From a virus: DNA of 41,094 nt. Position 1 is the stretch's first letter. The number at the start of each line of letters is the position of its first letter. Positions 5,681 to 13,065 of this stretch are shown here, piece by piece. The stretch spans positions 1 through 41,094 of the IMG/VR virus record IMGVR_UViG_3300049203_000137; one strand, 5' to 3'. A model generated the notes under the pieces. It was given only the letters and a program-made list of their open reading frames with translations. It was not told the DNA's origin and did no database searches. The position numbers and the translations under genes were made by a program.

Positions 5681-6822
5681 TTCGCACCCCCTTGCAGCGC
5701 GAGCCACTCCCGACGGATTGCATTGAGTAGATCGCCGACAGCAACGCCGACGCGCTGGGCAGCCTGCTTGCCTTCGGGCGTGGTGAGCTCGGGGACTTCG
5801 AGCGTCTTGACCAGCTCGGCGAACGCCTTGAGTTTCTCCTGATCCGGTGCGGCGGCGGCACGGCGAGCGGCTTCGGCTTCCTCTTCCTGCCGCTTCTTTT
5901 CGGCAGCAACGCGGGCGCGCTCTGCGGCCTCCAGTGCCTCGCGCTTCTCGCGCTCGATCTGCGCGAGACGGGCGGCCTCTTTGCGCTCGGCGGCTGCCTT
6001 TGCTTCGAGGGCCTCTCGCTCCTTGCGCGCCTGCTCGGCTGCAACACGCGCCGCCTCCGCGGCCTTTTCGCGCTCGGCTTTGGCGGCGGCTTCCAGCGCC
6101 TCACGCTCGGCGCGGGCCTTCTTCTCGGCCTCGGCGCGTTCGGCGGCAAGTCGCTCGTTCTCCACACGCAGGCGCTCGGCCTCGGCTTTGATGCGCTCAC
6201 GCTCGGCCGCTTCGGCCTTCTCGCGGGCGATGCGTTCAGCCTCCGCTTTCTCGGCGGCGATAAGAGCCTCTTCCTTGGCCTTCGCCTCAGCAGCGAGCCT
6301 GGCCTCGTGCGCAACCTTGGACGAAGAAAGCAACTGCGCGTAGCCCTCCGCGGGCATGGCGCCGAGGTCGTAGAATTGGCAATCGACACCGAAAGCAGAA
6401 AGCTCGGTGGTGCGCTCGGCTTTAAGTGTGGCCTTGCGTGCGGCCTCGGCGCGTTCTGCCGCCTTCTCGATCTCGTCGAGGCGAGCCTCGGCGTTTTCAA
6501 GCGGGCCGGTGACGCGGTTGAAGTAGGCGTCGGCGAGGCGACCAGCTAGCAGGATGTCGGCTTTTACCGTATCCTTGGTTTGCTTACACGCGCTCCGGTG
6601 CGCGCGCATTTCGAGGCGCAGCTTGCGCGCATCCTTGGGTGTCGTGGCGTCCTTCTCCTTAGCGAGGAGCGACGCCGAATCCGCGAAAAGCTTTTGAAAG
6701 GGCGTGAACGATGCCAGCGCGGTTTCTTTCGGCGCGTGTAGTTCTGTCGAGACTGCCGCGACTTCGGGCGGCATGACTTCGAGCTCGAGGGCGGGCTTGA
6801 CTGCGGTGTTTTCGGTAATCAT
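5677..6822 (-). CDS. Long coiled-coil phage protein, 381 aa
   Basis: ATG 6822-6820. Three parts are visible: residues 1-120, a globular N-terminus (FTPFQKLFADSASLLAKEKD, then a basic helix KDARKLRLEMRAHRSACK); residues 120-325, an almost uninterrupted Ala/Glu/Lys/Arg helix (repeats like AEAERIAREKAEAAERERI), predicted to be a long single alpha-helix or coiled coil; and residues 330-381, a small C-terminal domain (LKAFAELVKTLEVPEL...). Similar proteins occur beside phage recombinases, where they may be scaffolds or SbcC-like partners. Function unknown. The biased composition produces long false frames on both strands here. Confidence 0.65.
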   Translation of the reverse strand: MITENTAVKPALELEVMPPEVAAVSTELHAPKETALASFTPFQKLFADSASLLAKEKDATTPKDARKLRLEMRAHRSACKQTKDTVKADILLAGRLADAYFNRVTGPLENAEARLDEIEKAAERAEAARKATLKAERTTELSAFGVDCQFYDLGAMPAEGYAQLLSSSKVAHEARLAAEAKAKEEALIAAEKAEAERIAREKAEAAERERIKAEAERLRVENERLAAERAEAEKKARAEREALEAAAKAEREKAAEAARVAAEQARKEREALEAKAAAERKEAARLAQIEREKREALEAAERARVAAEKKRQEEEAEAARRAAAAPDQEKLKAFAELVKTLEVPELTTPEGKQAAQRVGVAVGDLLNAIRREWLALQGGAK

Positions 6823-6861
6823 GAGACAGGTGTTGTTTTGTTAGTTGCGAATGCTCTTGAG

Positions 6862-6883
6862 CGCCCCGGTTGCCTCCGGGGCG
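6862..6883. terminator. GC-rich hairpin between early genes
   Basis: CGCCCCGG pairs with CCGGGGCG around a 6-base loop. It lies between the 35-aa gene and the coiled-coil gene. On the plus strand it is followed by TTCTGCTTTT, a weak U-tract, so it could act as a weak terminator in that sense; on the minus strand no T-run follows, so there it would be an attenuator or mRNA-stability hairpin. Confidence 0.4.
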
Positions 6884-6905
6884 TTCTGCTTTTCAGGTGG
6901 TGGGC

Positions 6906-7013
6906 TTAGCGGAGGAGGACCCAGTAGAAGCCGACGAAACAGGCGCCAGAGACGGCGACGATGGCCACGTCGGGCCAAGTGGTGGCGGCTGCGAGGAGGA
7001 GGTTCATGTGCAT
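6906..7013 (-). CDS. Tiny single-pass membrane protein, 35 aa
   Basis: ATG 7013-7011 (or the ATG two codons later), stop TAA 6908-6906. One hydrophobic helix (VAIVAVSGACFVGFYWVLL) ends close to the C-terminus. The length and topology match small phage membrane peptides encoded in early operons. Function unknown. Confidence 0.5.
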   Translation of the reverse strand: MHMNLLLAAATTWPDVAIVAVSGACFVGFYWVLLR

Positions 7014-7030
7014 ATTAGGTTGAGGTTAAA

Positions 7031-7537
7031 TCAGGCTGCGTGTTTCGCGTAGCTGCCGCGGTCGTTGCCGAGGACGCTCGGCGTGTCGGGCAGCTCGTTC
7101 GCGGTGAGTATCGCGTAGATGGGGGACTTGGTTTTGATCCAAAGTTGCTGCTCCTTGGTGATCTTGGATGAGACGTTTTCGATGGCCTCGCCGACGGTCT
7201 GCACGGGCATCATGCGGCCCTTCTTGGTGCAGTTGAAGCGGTGCGCGGATTCTTTGATTTTGTCCGTGGCCGACTGAGGCGCGGCGTCCTCGGGAATCTG
7301 GACGACCCAGCCGGTGAGCGCGTCGAGCCCTACGCTTTTGAGCGCGCCGGCAACGCGGCCGTCCGCATCCGCGCATACGAACACGAACTGCTTCTTGACC
7401 GCGGGCGGCTTCTCTTCGTCGACCTCGGGCTCTACCATGTCGGCCAGCATTTGCAGCAGGGCCAAGCGCTGCTCATCGCTGATGCCGGTTTGTTTCGCCG
7501 CTGACTCGACGAGGGCGGGGGTTAGTTTCTTGCTCAT
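7031..7537 (-). CDS. Conserved phage protein, 168 aa
   Basis: The start is ATG 7537-7535 (MSKKLTPALVESAAKQTGI). Residues 45-75 (VKKQFVFVCADADGRV) and 80-100 (DALTGWVVQIPEDAAPQSATD) form a strand-rich core; then IKESAHRFNCTKKGRMMPVQTVGEAIE and a KTKSPIYAILTANELPD strand follow. I recall this pattern from prophages of GC-rich bacteria, always uncharacterised and next to the recombination genes. No catalytic motif is recognised. Confidence 0.6.
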   Translation of the reverse strand: MSKKLTPALVESAAKQTGISDEQRLALLQMLADMVEPEVDEEKPPAVKKQFVFVCADADGRVAGALKSVGLDALTGWVVQIPEDAAPQSATDKIKESAHRFNCTKKGRMMPVQTVGEAIENVSSKITKEQQLWIKTKSPIYAILTANELPDTPSVLGNDRGSYAKHAA

Positions 7538-7539
7538 GG

Positions 7540-7746
7540 CTAGGCGGGCTCCTTCCATTGGCCTGTGTGAATATTGAAGGCGCGAAGCTCTCGCTTGAGT
7601 GCCTTAAGGTTTCTCCACGAGACGTGGCGGAGTCGGCCCCTGATCACTTCGGCCATATTATTTGCGGCGGCGTCGGCCGCGTTGTTTATGCTCCGGGCCT
7701 GTGCGACCGCGGCGCGCATAAGATCGTGCGGGTTGTCGTTGTTCAT
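7540..7746 (-). CDS. Small helical early protein, 68 aa
   Basis: ATG 7746-7744 (MNNDNPHDLMRAAVAQARSI). It is basic and helical, and ends just before the next gene. The middle (NNAADAAANNMAEVIRGRLR) is Ala/Asn rich. Possibly DNA- or protein-binding; unknown. Confidence 0.55.
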   Translation of the reverse strand: MNNDNPHDLMRAAVAQARSINNAADAAANNMAEVIRGRLRHVSWRNLKALKRELRAFNIHTGQWKEPA

Positions 7747-7833
7747 GTTGTTGTAGTGTTTCCTTGATACGTTGTTGACTGACTAAATGGTTTCACCGCC
7801 GGCCGCGTCGGCGCGGGGACCCTTGTTAGCGGC

Positions 7834-8118
7834 TTATGCGCGAGCAGCCTGCTTATTGCCGACGTGCGGAAGATAGCGGCTGCGGCTGGGCTTCGGCATT
7901 TCCCGAAGGAAGATGAATTCCCCCTCAAGCGGCATGGTTGGCGACCTGCCCGTCTTCGGGTCAACTGGGAGAAAGCGGCGCGTGGTGCCGCACTCAAGGC
8001 GGATGACAAAGCTTCGCTCGCCGGCCGGCACGGCAGGGTAGCTCGGACGCGTGCGTCGTGCGTCGCGATTGATTCGGCGCTTGGCCCATTTGATTGGATT
8101 CTTAATGGAGGAATGCAT
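7834..8118 (-). CDS. Small basic phage protein, 94 aa
   Basis: ATG 8118-8116 (MHSSIKNPIKWAKRRINRD). Rich in Arg/Lys (pI clearly basic), with a beta-like core SFVIRLECGTTRRFLPVD and PTMPLEGEFIFLREMP. Likely nucleic-acid binding from its charge, but this is inference only. The overlapping plus-strand frame at 8051-8455 is a shadow. Confidence 0.5.
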   Translation of the reverse strand: MHSSIKNPIKWAKRRINRDARRTRPSYPAVPAGERSFVIRLECGTTRRFLPVDPKTGRSPTMPLEGEFIFLREMPKPSRSRYLPHVGNKQAARA

Positions 8119-8239
8119 GCTGTATTTGTGTTACGATTACGTTTCTGACGGGAAATGGAGCCGGCAGAGGCCTGAAGAGCCTGGCGCGGATGTTTACGCG
8201 CGTTCCCACCGGCAAAAGTTGGCGTGTTGGACTGAAGAT

Positions 8240-8476
8240 TTAAGAGGAGTGCGGCCCGTTCTCTGTTTCATGACTGGCCCTGTCGCCCATCGTCGCAGGA
8301 TCTCCCTGCGCACCATCTGCCGCGGGACCGCACTCCAAAGTGTATTCGTCGGCCATTACGCTGGCCGGGAATTGGCGGCGCATCCGAGCGAGAGACTGGA
8401 CTCTCAGCGGAACAGGCGCGCTCACGTCGCCTCCGCTCGCTGCTACTTCCGCTAGGTATTCGCCGAAGTCGCTCAT
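8240..8476 (-). CDS. Hypothetical early protein, 78 aa
   Basis: ATG 8476-8474 overlaps the stop of the 42-aa membrane protein (ATGA), the usual coupling in this operon. Begins MSDFGEYLAEVAASGGDVSA; the second half is acidic and Gly/Asp rich and probably disordered. Bases 8119-8239 downstream hold no gene I can support. Confidence 0.5.
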   Translation of the reverse strand: MSDFGEYLAEVAASGGDVSAPVPLRVQSLARMRRQFPASVMADEYTLECGPAADGAQGDPATMGDRASHETENGPHSS

Positions 8477-8601
8477 GGATGGTCCTCCTCTTCGCCCTCG
8501 GTGTCGATCTGCGCAGCAAGAGCCCGCCAGTTGAACAGGGCCGAGGCCGCGAAGAATGCCGTCACAGCTACGGCGAAAAGCACGGACGCCACTTCACGCA
8601 T
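8473..8601 (-). CDS. Tiny membrane protein, 42 aa
   Basis: ATG 8601-8599, stop TGA 8475-8473. One N-terminal hydrophobic helix (VLFAVAVTAFFAASALF) follows MREVAS, with an acidic tail (DTEGEEEDHP). It overlaps both neighbours by 4-8 bases, strong support for a real gene. Single-pass phage membrane peptide of unknown role. Confidence 0.55.
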   Translation of the reverse strand: MREVASVLFAVAVTAFFAASALFNWRALAAQIDTEGEEEDHP

Positions 8602-8911
8602 GGCGGGTGCCCTCCTGCTGCGCGGTGTGTGCTACGGTCGTCCGGCGGAGATAGTCGCGCAGGCCGCACTCATAGACGTGGGCCGAATTGTCGTAGCACG
8701 CGACCGGATACAGCTCTTGCCGTCCGATCATTGCGACCACCTCAAAAACGTCGCGGGCAATCAGCGCGGCCGCGTTGCAGATCGTAAGCCGGCGAGCGGT
8801 CTCGAGCTCGTGCTGCTTCCCGAGCGAGTCCTGCCAGATCGGGCCCTCGTCGCCGATGAGCAGGCCGGGGCAGTTGACGAGGGCGGTGATGAGTTCGGCG
8901 TGTGCGCTCAT
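8594..8911 (-). CDS. Hypothetical phage protein, 105 aa
   Basis: ATG 8911-8909 (MSAHAELITALVNCPGLLIG). Mixed alpha/beta, with WQDSLGKQHELETARRLTIC and AALIARDVFEVVAMI in the centre. Coupled by ATGA to the gene upstream. No recognised domain. Confidence 0.55.
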   Translation of the reverse strand: MSAHAELITALVNCPGLLIGDEGPIWQDSLGKQHELETARRLTICNAAALIARDVFEVVAMIGRQELYPVACYDNSAHVYECGLRDYLRRTTVAHTAQQEGTRHA

Positions 8912-9102
8912 AGTTTCGCCTCCTGCTTCACCGGCACGAAACAGCGCATAGTCTCCGCCTCGCTAGTCGCAATTGGCGCACCCGGACCGCCCCACCAGCG
9001 CTCTGCGTTGTCGCGAATAGCATCGGTCAGCGCGCGCTCGCAGTTGCCCGCCTTCGCGCAACCGGTCGCGGTGCAGAATGTTTTGCCTAGATAGGAGATC
9101 AT
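8908..9102 (-). CDS. Small Cys-containing phage protein, 64 aa
   Basis: ATG 9102-9100. The N-terminal CTATGCAKAGNCERA has three Cys within 12 residues, with another Cys late in the protein (MRCFVPV), so it may bind a metal ion. It also has WWGGPGAPIA. Coupled to both neighbours by ATGA overlaps. Unknown function. Confidence 0.55.
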   Translation of the reverse strand: MISYLGKTFCTATGCAKAGNCERALTDAIRDNAERWWGGPGAPIATSEAETMRCFVPVKQEAKL

Positions 9103-9557
9103 CGGCCCTCCTTCGCGAAGTCGGGGTGGAGGGTCGCGAGCTGTCTCCGCGTGTCGGCCGTGATCAGATCGCGGTCGAGTTCCGAGTGCGGATAGCGCGC
9201 GAACATTACATCGACCATCTGCTCCACAATCGCCTCGCGGCTCGCGGCGTCGAAGGGGATGACGAGGACGCGGGAGGATGACGACATCTCGCTACACAAG
9301 CCTACGGTCCTCGACCCAATCACTCGGCCAACCCGCACCTTCACGCGCTTGGCCTTCTTCTTCGTGGCCTTCTTCGCGGGCTTCGCGTCGCGGACGGAAA
9401 TCGGACGGCGGATTTGATTCGGAAATTTGACCTCCAAGCCAACCGTCACCGCTACAGGTCTCCAGTCGCCGGCAATTTCGATCTCGTCTCCGCTGGCAAT
9501 GATCTCGCCAACGCGCAGCCATCGCCAGCCCGCAGGCAGTTTTGTCTGCGTGCTCAT
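9099..9557 (-). CDS. Phage protein with a 'PAGWRWLRVGE' domain, 152 aa
   Basis: The start is ATG 9557-9555 (MSTQTKLPAGWRWLRVGEII), overlapping the upstream stop. Residues 7-45 (LPAGWRWLRVGEIIASGDEIEI..W) form the same small domain as residues 21-55 of the protein at 2083-2361. A very basic linker (AKKATKKKAKRVKVRVG, about residues 60-78) separates it from a C-terminal domain with VLVIPFDAASREAIVEQM and PHSELDRDLITADTRRQL. It may be nucleic-acid binding through the lysine run. Confidence 0.55.
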   Translation of the reverse strand: MSTQTKLPAGWRWLRVGEIIASGDEIEIAGDWRPVAVTVGLEVKFPNQIRRPISVRDAKPAKKATKKKAKRVKVRVGRVIGSRTVGLCSEMSSSSRVLVIPFDAASREAIVEQMVDVMFARYPHSELDRDLITADTRRQLATLHPDFAKEGR

Positions 9558-9904
9558 TTGGCGGCCTCCGGTTTGCTGAGTTCGGCGATCTCTTGCCTGA
9601 GTTCTTCTCGGCGCTTGGTTACCCACGGCTTCTCAATGAATTCGCGGCAAATGGATCCATTCATGGATGGCCCGACGGAGTAGCCCCGAAACCTGCCCTC
9701 TCCGGGACGCTCACTGGGGCACTCGCTGCTTTTCATCCACTTGTCACAGTCGCCACATCTAGTCCCGCATGACCTAAGCGCCGAGCTAAGCTCGGCTAGC
9801 TTGGCCTGACGTTGCATTTCCCTGCCGACATTCGCCGCCCAATCCCATATCTCGCGCCCATCGGGGGAAACCTCGCGAGGGAGTGCTAAATTATCAGTGC
9901 TCAC
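9554..9904 (-). CDS. Cys-rich hypothetical protein, 116 aa
   Basis: ATG 9904-9902. An N-terminal helical half precedes CGTRCGDCDKWMKSSEC, a cluster of four Cys that suggests a zinc site or a disulfide knot, and then CREFIEKPW. The C-terminus is a charged helix (KRREELRQEIAEL). Coupled by ATGA to both neighbours. Unknown function. Confidence 0.55.
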   Translation of the reverse strand: MSTDNLALPREVSPDGREIWDWAANVGREMQRQAKLAELSSALRSCGTRCGDCDKWMKSSECPSERPGEGRFRGYSVGPSMNGSICREFIEKPWVTKRREELRQEIAELSKPEAAK

Positions 9905-11358
9905 GACGCGCCCTCCTTCGCGGCCTGCATCGCGTCTATGGCGGCGCGCAGTGTCCGGCCTTCCTCGTCCTGCGTGTCGGGCTCGGTGAGGTCGCCCTCA
10001 ACCTGAGCAAGGATGTTCCCGTTGCCGTCCCGTATGACGAGGTAGTCATGCTGCGGGCACCAAGCCAGCGTCACGGCCCATCCGTAGTCGTCGTTTACGA
10101 AGGACCAGAGCTTTTGAAGCCGGGCGCTGTCCGGGTGCGGCGTGCCGAGCTTCTCCCGGAGCCTCAGGATTTCCAAGAGCAGCGTCAGCACCCATTGCTG
10201 TTCCGGGCAGTCCTTAAATGCCGCGGTGATTGCCTCTGCGGTTCCGTAGATCTCAACCTTGCCGTCCTGAACTTGCGCCAAGGGGGCCGGAAATACTGTG
10301 TCGTCCGTTGCCTTAAAGCCCCATGCGCCGGTTTCGGTTGGCGAAGCATCATCGAGAAAGCGAACGGCTGTCGGCGTGCCCTTAGCGGGGCCGATAATCT
10401 TGGTTTGTGGGGCCGGCGTGGATACGTTGGCCGCAGTCGCGCCGCCGTTGTCGGCGAGGGCGGCGTCCCATGCGCGAACATCTGCTTTTGCTCCGACGCA
10501 GTCAAAATTGTCGGCTACCCATTCACGCAGCACATTCCCCGCCGCGACGAGGCGCTCTTTGCGGGCTTCGGCTTGCTCTGCCCGGAATCGCTCTAGGTTG
10601 AGCTGCGAGGCGTAGGAAAACCGCTCCTCCATTAGGCTGCCGTTCGCCTTGATGGCAAAGAAGTCGTGAACGATCTGCTCAGGAAGTAGCTTCGCTTGAT
10701 CCTGCTTCCGCACCCACTCGGTAAGGCGCTCCACGCGGCACGCATACCACTGCTTAGAATGCTCCAATGATTCGGTAAGCTCGGACACGCGTGCGCGCAG
10801 GGCGTCGCGCTCTTTCTCCATGCCCTTGTAGAGACCGGGCCACGAGGCGACCTCGCCCTTGAGTCGAGCCACCTCCGCGTCCCGCTCGGCGAGCTGCTGG
10901 CGCAGGGCAATGCGCTCGGCCTTTTCACTGTCTGCAACCTTCGCCATCATGTCGCGTTGCTGCCGCAGCCGCCCGATCTCCTCGCCCATCGTGTCGGGCG
11001 TCTTGGCGAGGGCGGTCCCAGCGTTAGTCCAATGGCTAACGTCCAGATAGGCACCATTCCGCCCGATCAAAATAGCCGGACCATGGAGTTTCGCATATGC
11101 CGCGAAAGGCTCCATCGCATCCCGCAGCTCCGCGCACAGCGCCCGCATCGCGTCGTTCGCCTCCTTCGCGATCTGCTCGCGCGCACGCAGCTCCTGATTG
11201 CGCAGCCGCAAATCGTCGTTCTCCCGCTGCATCATCTCCGTGATTTTCGCCGGCGTCGCCAGCGGTGGGAAATTCGCCGACACTCCCGCTCCTGTCGTCG
11301 CAATATCCAACATTGCCGTGCCGAGATTGCCGCCTGTTCCAGTGTTGTTGTTGCTCAT
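9901..11358 (-). CDS. Large coiled-coil early protein, 485 aa
   Basis: The start is ATG 11358-11356 (MSNNNTGTGGNLGTAMLDI). Residues 45-210 are rich in coiled-coil heptads (ENDDLRLRNQELRAREQIAK; ALRQQLAERDAEVARLKGEV), interrupted by a globular stretch (YAKLHGPAILIGRNGAYLDV). Residues 330-485 are a separate domain (EQQWVLTLLLEILRLREKLG; WAVTLAWCPQHDYLVIRD). Similar ead/Ea22-like multi-domain early proteins occur in lambdoid phages; identity here is not certain. It is the largest gene of the 7-11.5 kb early block. Confidence 0.6.
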   Translation of the reverse strand: MSNNNTGTGGNLGTAMLDIATTGAGVSANFPPLATPAKITEMMQRENDDLRLRNQELRAREQIAKEANDAMRALCAELRDAMEPFAAYAKLHGPAILIGRNGAYLDVSHWTNAGTALAKTPDTMGEEIGRLRQQRDMMAKVADSEKAERIALRQQLAERDAEVARLKGEVASWPGLYKGMEKERDALRARVSELTESLEHSKQWYACRVERLTEWVRKQDQAKLLPEQIVHDFFAIKANGSLMEERFSYASQLNLERFRAEQAEARKERLVAAGNVLREWVADNFDCVGAKADVRAWDAALADNGGATAANVSTPAPQTKIIGPAKGTPTAVRFLDDASPTETGAWGFKATDDTVFPAPLAQVQDGKVEIYGTAEAITAAFKDCPEQQWVLTLLLEILRLREKLGTPHPDSARLQKLWSFVNDDYGWAVTLAWCPQHDYLVIRDGNGNILAQVEGDLTEPDTQDEEGRTLRAAIDAMQAAKEGAS

Positions 11359-11437
11359 GTTGTGTTGTTCCTTCTCGAAATTGCGCCCGCGTTTTGGCTC
11401 CGCTTCAGCGGAGGCGGGCGGTGATTGGGTGGGGCGC

Positions 11438-11725
11438 TTAGGCCGCTGGTGCTGCCATGTGCCGCTCAAGGTAGGCGTCTAGGTCGGTGCGCTTAACGAG
11501 TCGCACGCCTTTCGCGCCGCCCCCCTTCCGGGTCGAAAGCTTAACGCTCGGGAGTCGCTTCGCTTCGTCCTTGGAAGTGCAAAGCCGGGAGAGCGTTGAG
11601 CCCTCGATGCCATAGATCTCCTCGATGTCCCGCGGCCGAAGCCAAACGGCGCGCTCGAGGTCACGGAGCTTGCGGCGACGCTGGACCGGCGGAACGTCGC
11701 GCAGGGTGGGGGATGCCTCGCTCAT
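11438..11725 (-). CDS. HTH_17/excisionase-like DNA-binding protein, 95 aa
   Basis: ATG 11725-11723. Residues 27-90 match a winged-HTH of the MerR/excisionase kind: VWLRPRDIEEIYGIEGSTLS (helix-turn-helix), a basic wing (VKLSTRKGGGAKGVRLVKR), and the closing helix TDLDAYLERH. It could be the phage excisionase, although it sits in the early operon 4 kb from the integrase; a transcription regulator is the alternative. Confidence 0.6.
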   Translation of the reverse strand: MSEASPTLRDVPPVQRRRKLRDLERAVWLRPRDIEEIYGIEGSTLSRLCTSKDEAKRLPSVKLSTRKGGGAKGVRLVKRTDLDAYLERHMAAPAA

Positions 11726-11898
11726 CGCTGATCCTCCGCGGAGTCGTAGCGCGCGCTGTCCTGCTCAAGCAGCCGGAACGCCTTGATCAGGATCCAGGCG
11801 ACACCGGAGAGCGCAAGGGCCAGCAGCACCACGAGCGACGCGAGCGCGAATGGGTTTAGCGCGGCCACCCAATCGACTAGGGCGAGTGCGGTGCTCAC
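11722..11898 (-). CDS. Small membrane protein, 58 aa
   Basis: The start is GTG 11898-11896 because it overlaps the antirepressor stop (GTGA). One long hydrophobic span (FALASLVVLLALALSGVAWI) is followed by a short charged tail that ends SAEDQR. ATGA couples it to the HTH protein downstream. Possibly a superinfection-exclusion or holin-like peptide, but only topology is visible. Confidence 0.5.
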   Translation of the reverse strand: MSTALALVDWVAALNPFALASLVVLLALALSGVAWILIKAFRLLEQDSARYDSAEDQR

Positions 11899-12695
11899 GA
11901 TGCACCCCCTGCCGCAAGCGCGACATGTCGACGGGCACGGCGCGCAGACCGCGCGGGAGCGTAGCTGATCGTAAGTTGGTCCCGCCCGCAAAAGACCCGG
12001 TTGAACGCCTCGCGGAAACTCTCGGGCCGGTGGCGATTGTTGAGCGCAAGGGCCTTCACCACGGCGAGGTGCTCAGAAAGTTTCTGCCGCGCCTCGTCCT
12101 TGAGGAACTGATGGAGCTTCGCGCCGTCCTTGCCGCATTCGGCACGCCGCGCCTTCAGCTCCTCCGGCAGCCCAGCAACCAGCGGCTCGTAGACGTAGTC
12201 GTTGATTACGGTGCCGACGAAGCCGGGCGTCTTGGCCCGCACGTAGTCGACACCCCACACGCCGAGCACGGCAGCGAACCAATCGTCGCTGAATGTCTTC
12301 TTCCACGCGTCCGGGACCTCGGTGAGGAAGTGCTGGAACGCCAGCTCGCGAGCCTGCTGCTCGACCTCATAGCGGCCGTGCTTGCGGATCGCGGGGAGGA
12401 CTTCGGACGTAACCCAGCGCTTGAAGGCTTTGGCCTCGGGCTTGCGGCTACTGAGGACCAAGCTGTATAGGCCGGACTCGTTGACGCAGGCGGTCGCCTG
12501 TTCGCGTCCTGAGGAGTCGATGACCTTACTTGAAGTAATGTCATCGGCGTCGAGGCGGCCGAGTGCGCGGGCGACGTTCTCAAGGCCGAGGCACGCGCAG
12601 ACATCGGCAGCCACAAAGACAGGCTGATCGGTCGTACCGAACACGCGCACGCGCTTGGCGCCGCGGAAGGTGAGGTTCTGGATTGGGTGGCTCAT
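11895..12695 (-). CDS. BRO-N / P63C antirepressor-type protein, 266 aa
   Basis: Likely a phage antirepressor that counteracts the lysogeny repressor. Residues 1-110 fit a BRO-N domain (VRVFGTTDQPVFVAADVCAC, VNESGLYSLVLSSRKPEAK, FKRWVTSEVLPAIRKHGRYE). Residues 140-240 fit the P63C domain (DDWFAAVLGVWGVDYVRAK, GFVGTVINDYVYEPL, LHQFLKDEARQKLSEHL). The BRO-N/P63C fusion is known from phages and plasmids of several phyla. It is the second gene of the leftward early operon, next to the Cro-like protein, the standard place for an antirepressor. Confidence 0.75.
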   Translation of the reverse strand: MSHPIQNLTFRGAKRVRVFGTTDQPVFVAADVCACLGLENVARALGRLDADDITSSKVIDSSGREQATACVNESGLYSLVLSSRKPEAKAFKRWVTSEVLPAIRKHGRYEVEQQARELAFQHFLTEVPDAWKKTFSDDWFAAVLGVWGVDYVRAKTPGFVGTVINDYVYEPLVAGLPEELKARRAECGKDGAKLHQFLKDEARQKLSEHLAVVKALALNNRHRPESFREAFNRVFCGRDQLTISYAPARSARRARRHVALAAGGAS

Positions 12696-12714
12696 TTCAA
12701 CGTAGCTGGATTCG

Positions 12715-13047
12715 TCAACGTGAGCCGGCGCTGGCGGCTATTTCTGCGCGGATGGCCGGCAGATGGGCGGCGATAGGGCTGGGGCGCGTGCCGCGGCACA
12801 CCATGTAGGCGTGCGAGTAGGATACGCCGTAGCGCTCCGCCAGAATCTTGGCCTCAGGGAATTTCGCCGGGCGGCCCATGCGGGCCAAAGCCTGAGCGGA
12901 AAACTGACGCCGGACCTTTCCTGCTCTTTTATTGCGTAACCCCCCGGAAGTGCTACCGGGGACCTTCTCGCTAGTTTTCTTCGGGTTCACGCCGGATGAC
13001 AAACCATCGAAAAAAGAACCAAACAAGAACCAAAAAGAACCAAACAC
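12715..13047 (-). CDS. Cro-like HTH protein, up to 110 aa
   Basis: The divergent partner of the repressor candidate. Residues 55-100 (ARMGRPAKFPEAKILAERYG, then VSYSHAYMVCRGTRP) carry a clear HTH. The first 16 codons encode a strange Phe/Gly/Trp-rich run (MFGSFWFLFGSFF) produced by three phased DNA repeats, so the true start may be GTG 12990-12988, giving 91 aa and leaving the repeats as operators. It would be the first gene of the lytic operon. Confidence 0.55.
   Translation of the reverse strand: MFGSFWFLFGSFFDGLSSGVNPKKTSEKVPGSTSGGLRNKRAGKVRRQFSAQALARMGRPAKFPEAKILAERYGVSYSHAYMVCRGTRPSPIAAHLPAIRAEIAASAGSR
13014..13044. promoter_or_regulatory. Three phased AAGAACCAAA repeats (operator candidate)
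   Basis: AAGAACCAAA occurs at 13014-13023, 13025-13034 and 13035-13044, i.e. with an 11- then 10-bp period, one helical turn. It lies between the divergent repressor and Cro-like genes, where CI/Cro-type operators belong. An AT-rich stretch (13050-13065) next to it probably holds the promoters. Confidence 0.5.
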
Positions 13048-13065
13048 GCATCCTATTTATTACAA

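Noticed and set aside
5532-6500. 322-codon Arg/Pro/Ser-rich frame on the minus strand
   Set aside because: Alternative frame of the coiled-coil gene; the composition comes from the Ala/Glu-codon repeats in the true frame.
8051-8455. Plus-strand frame of 134 codons
   Set aside because: Opposite two coupled minus-strand genes and without a recognisable protein pattern.
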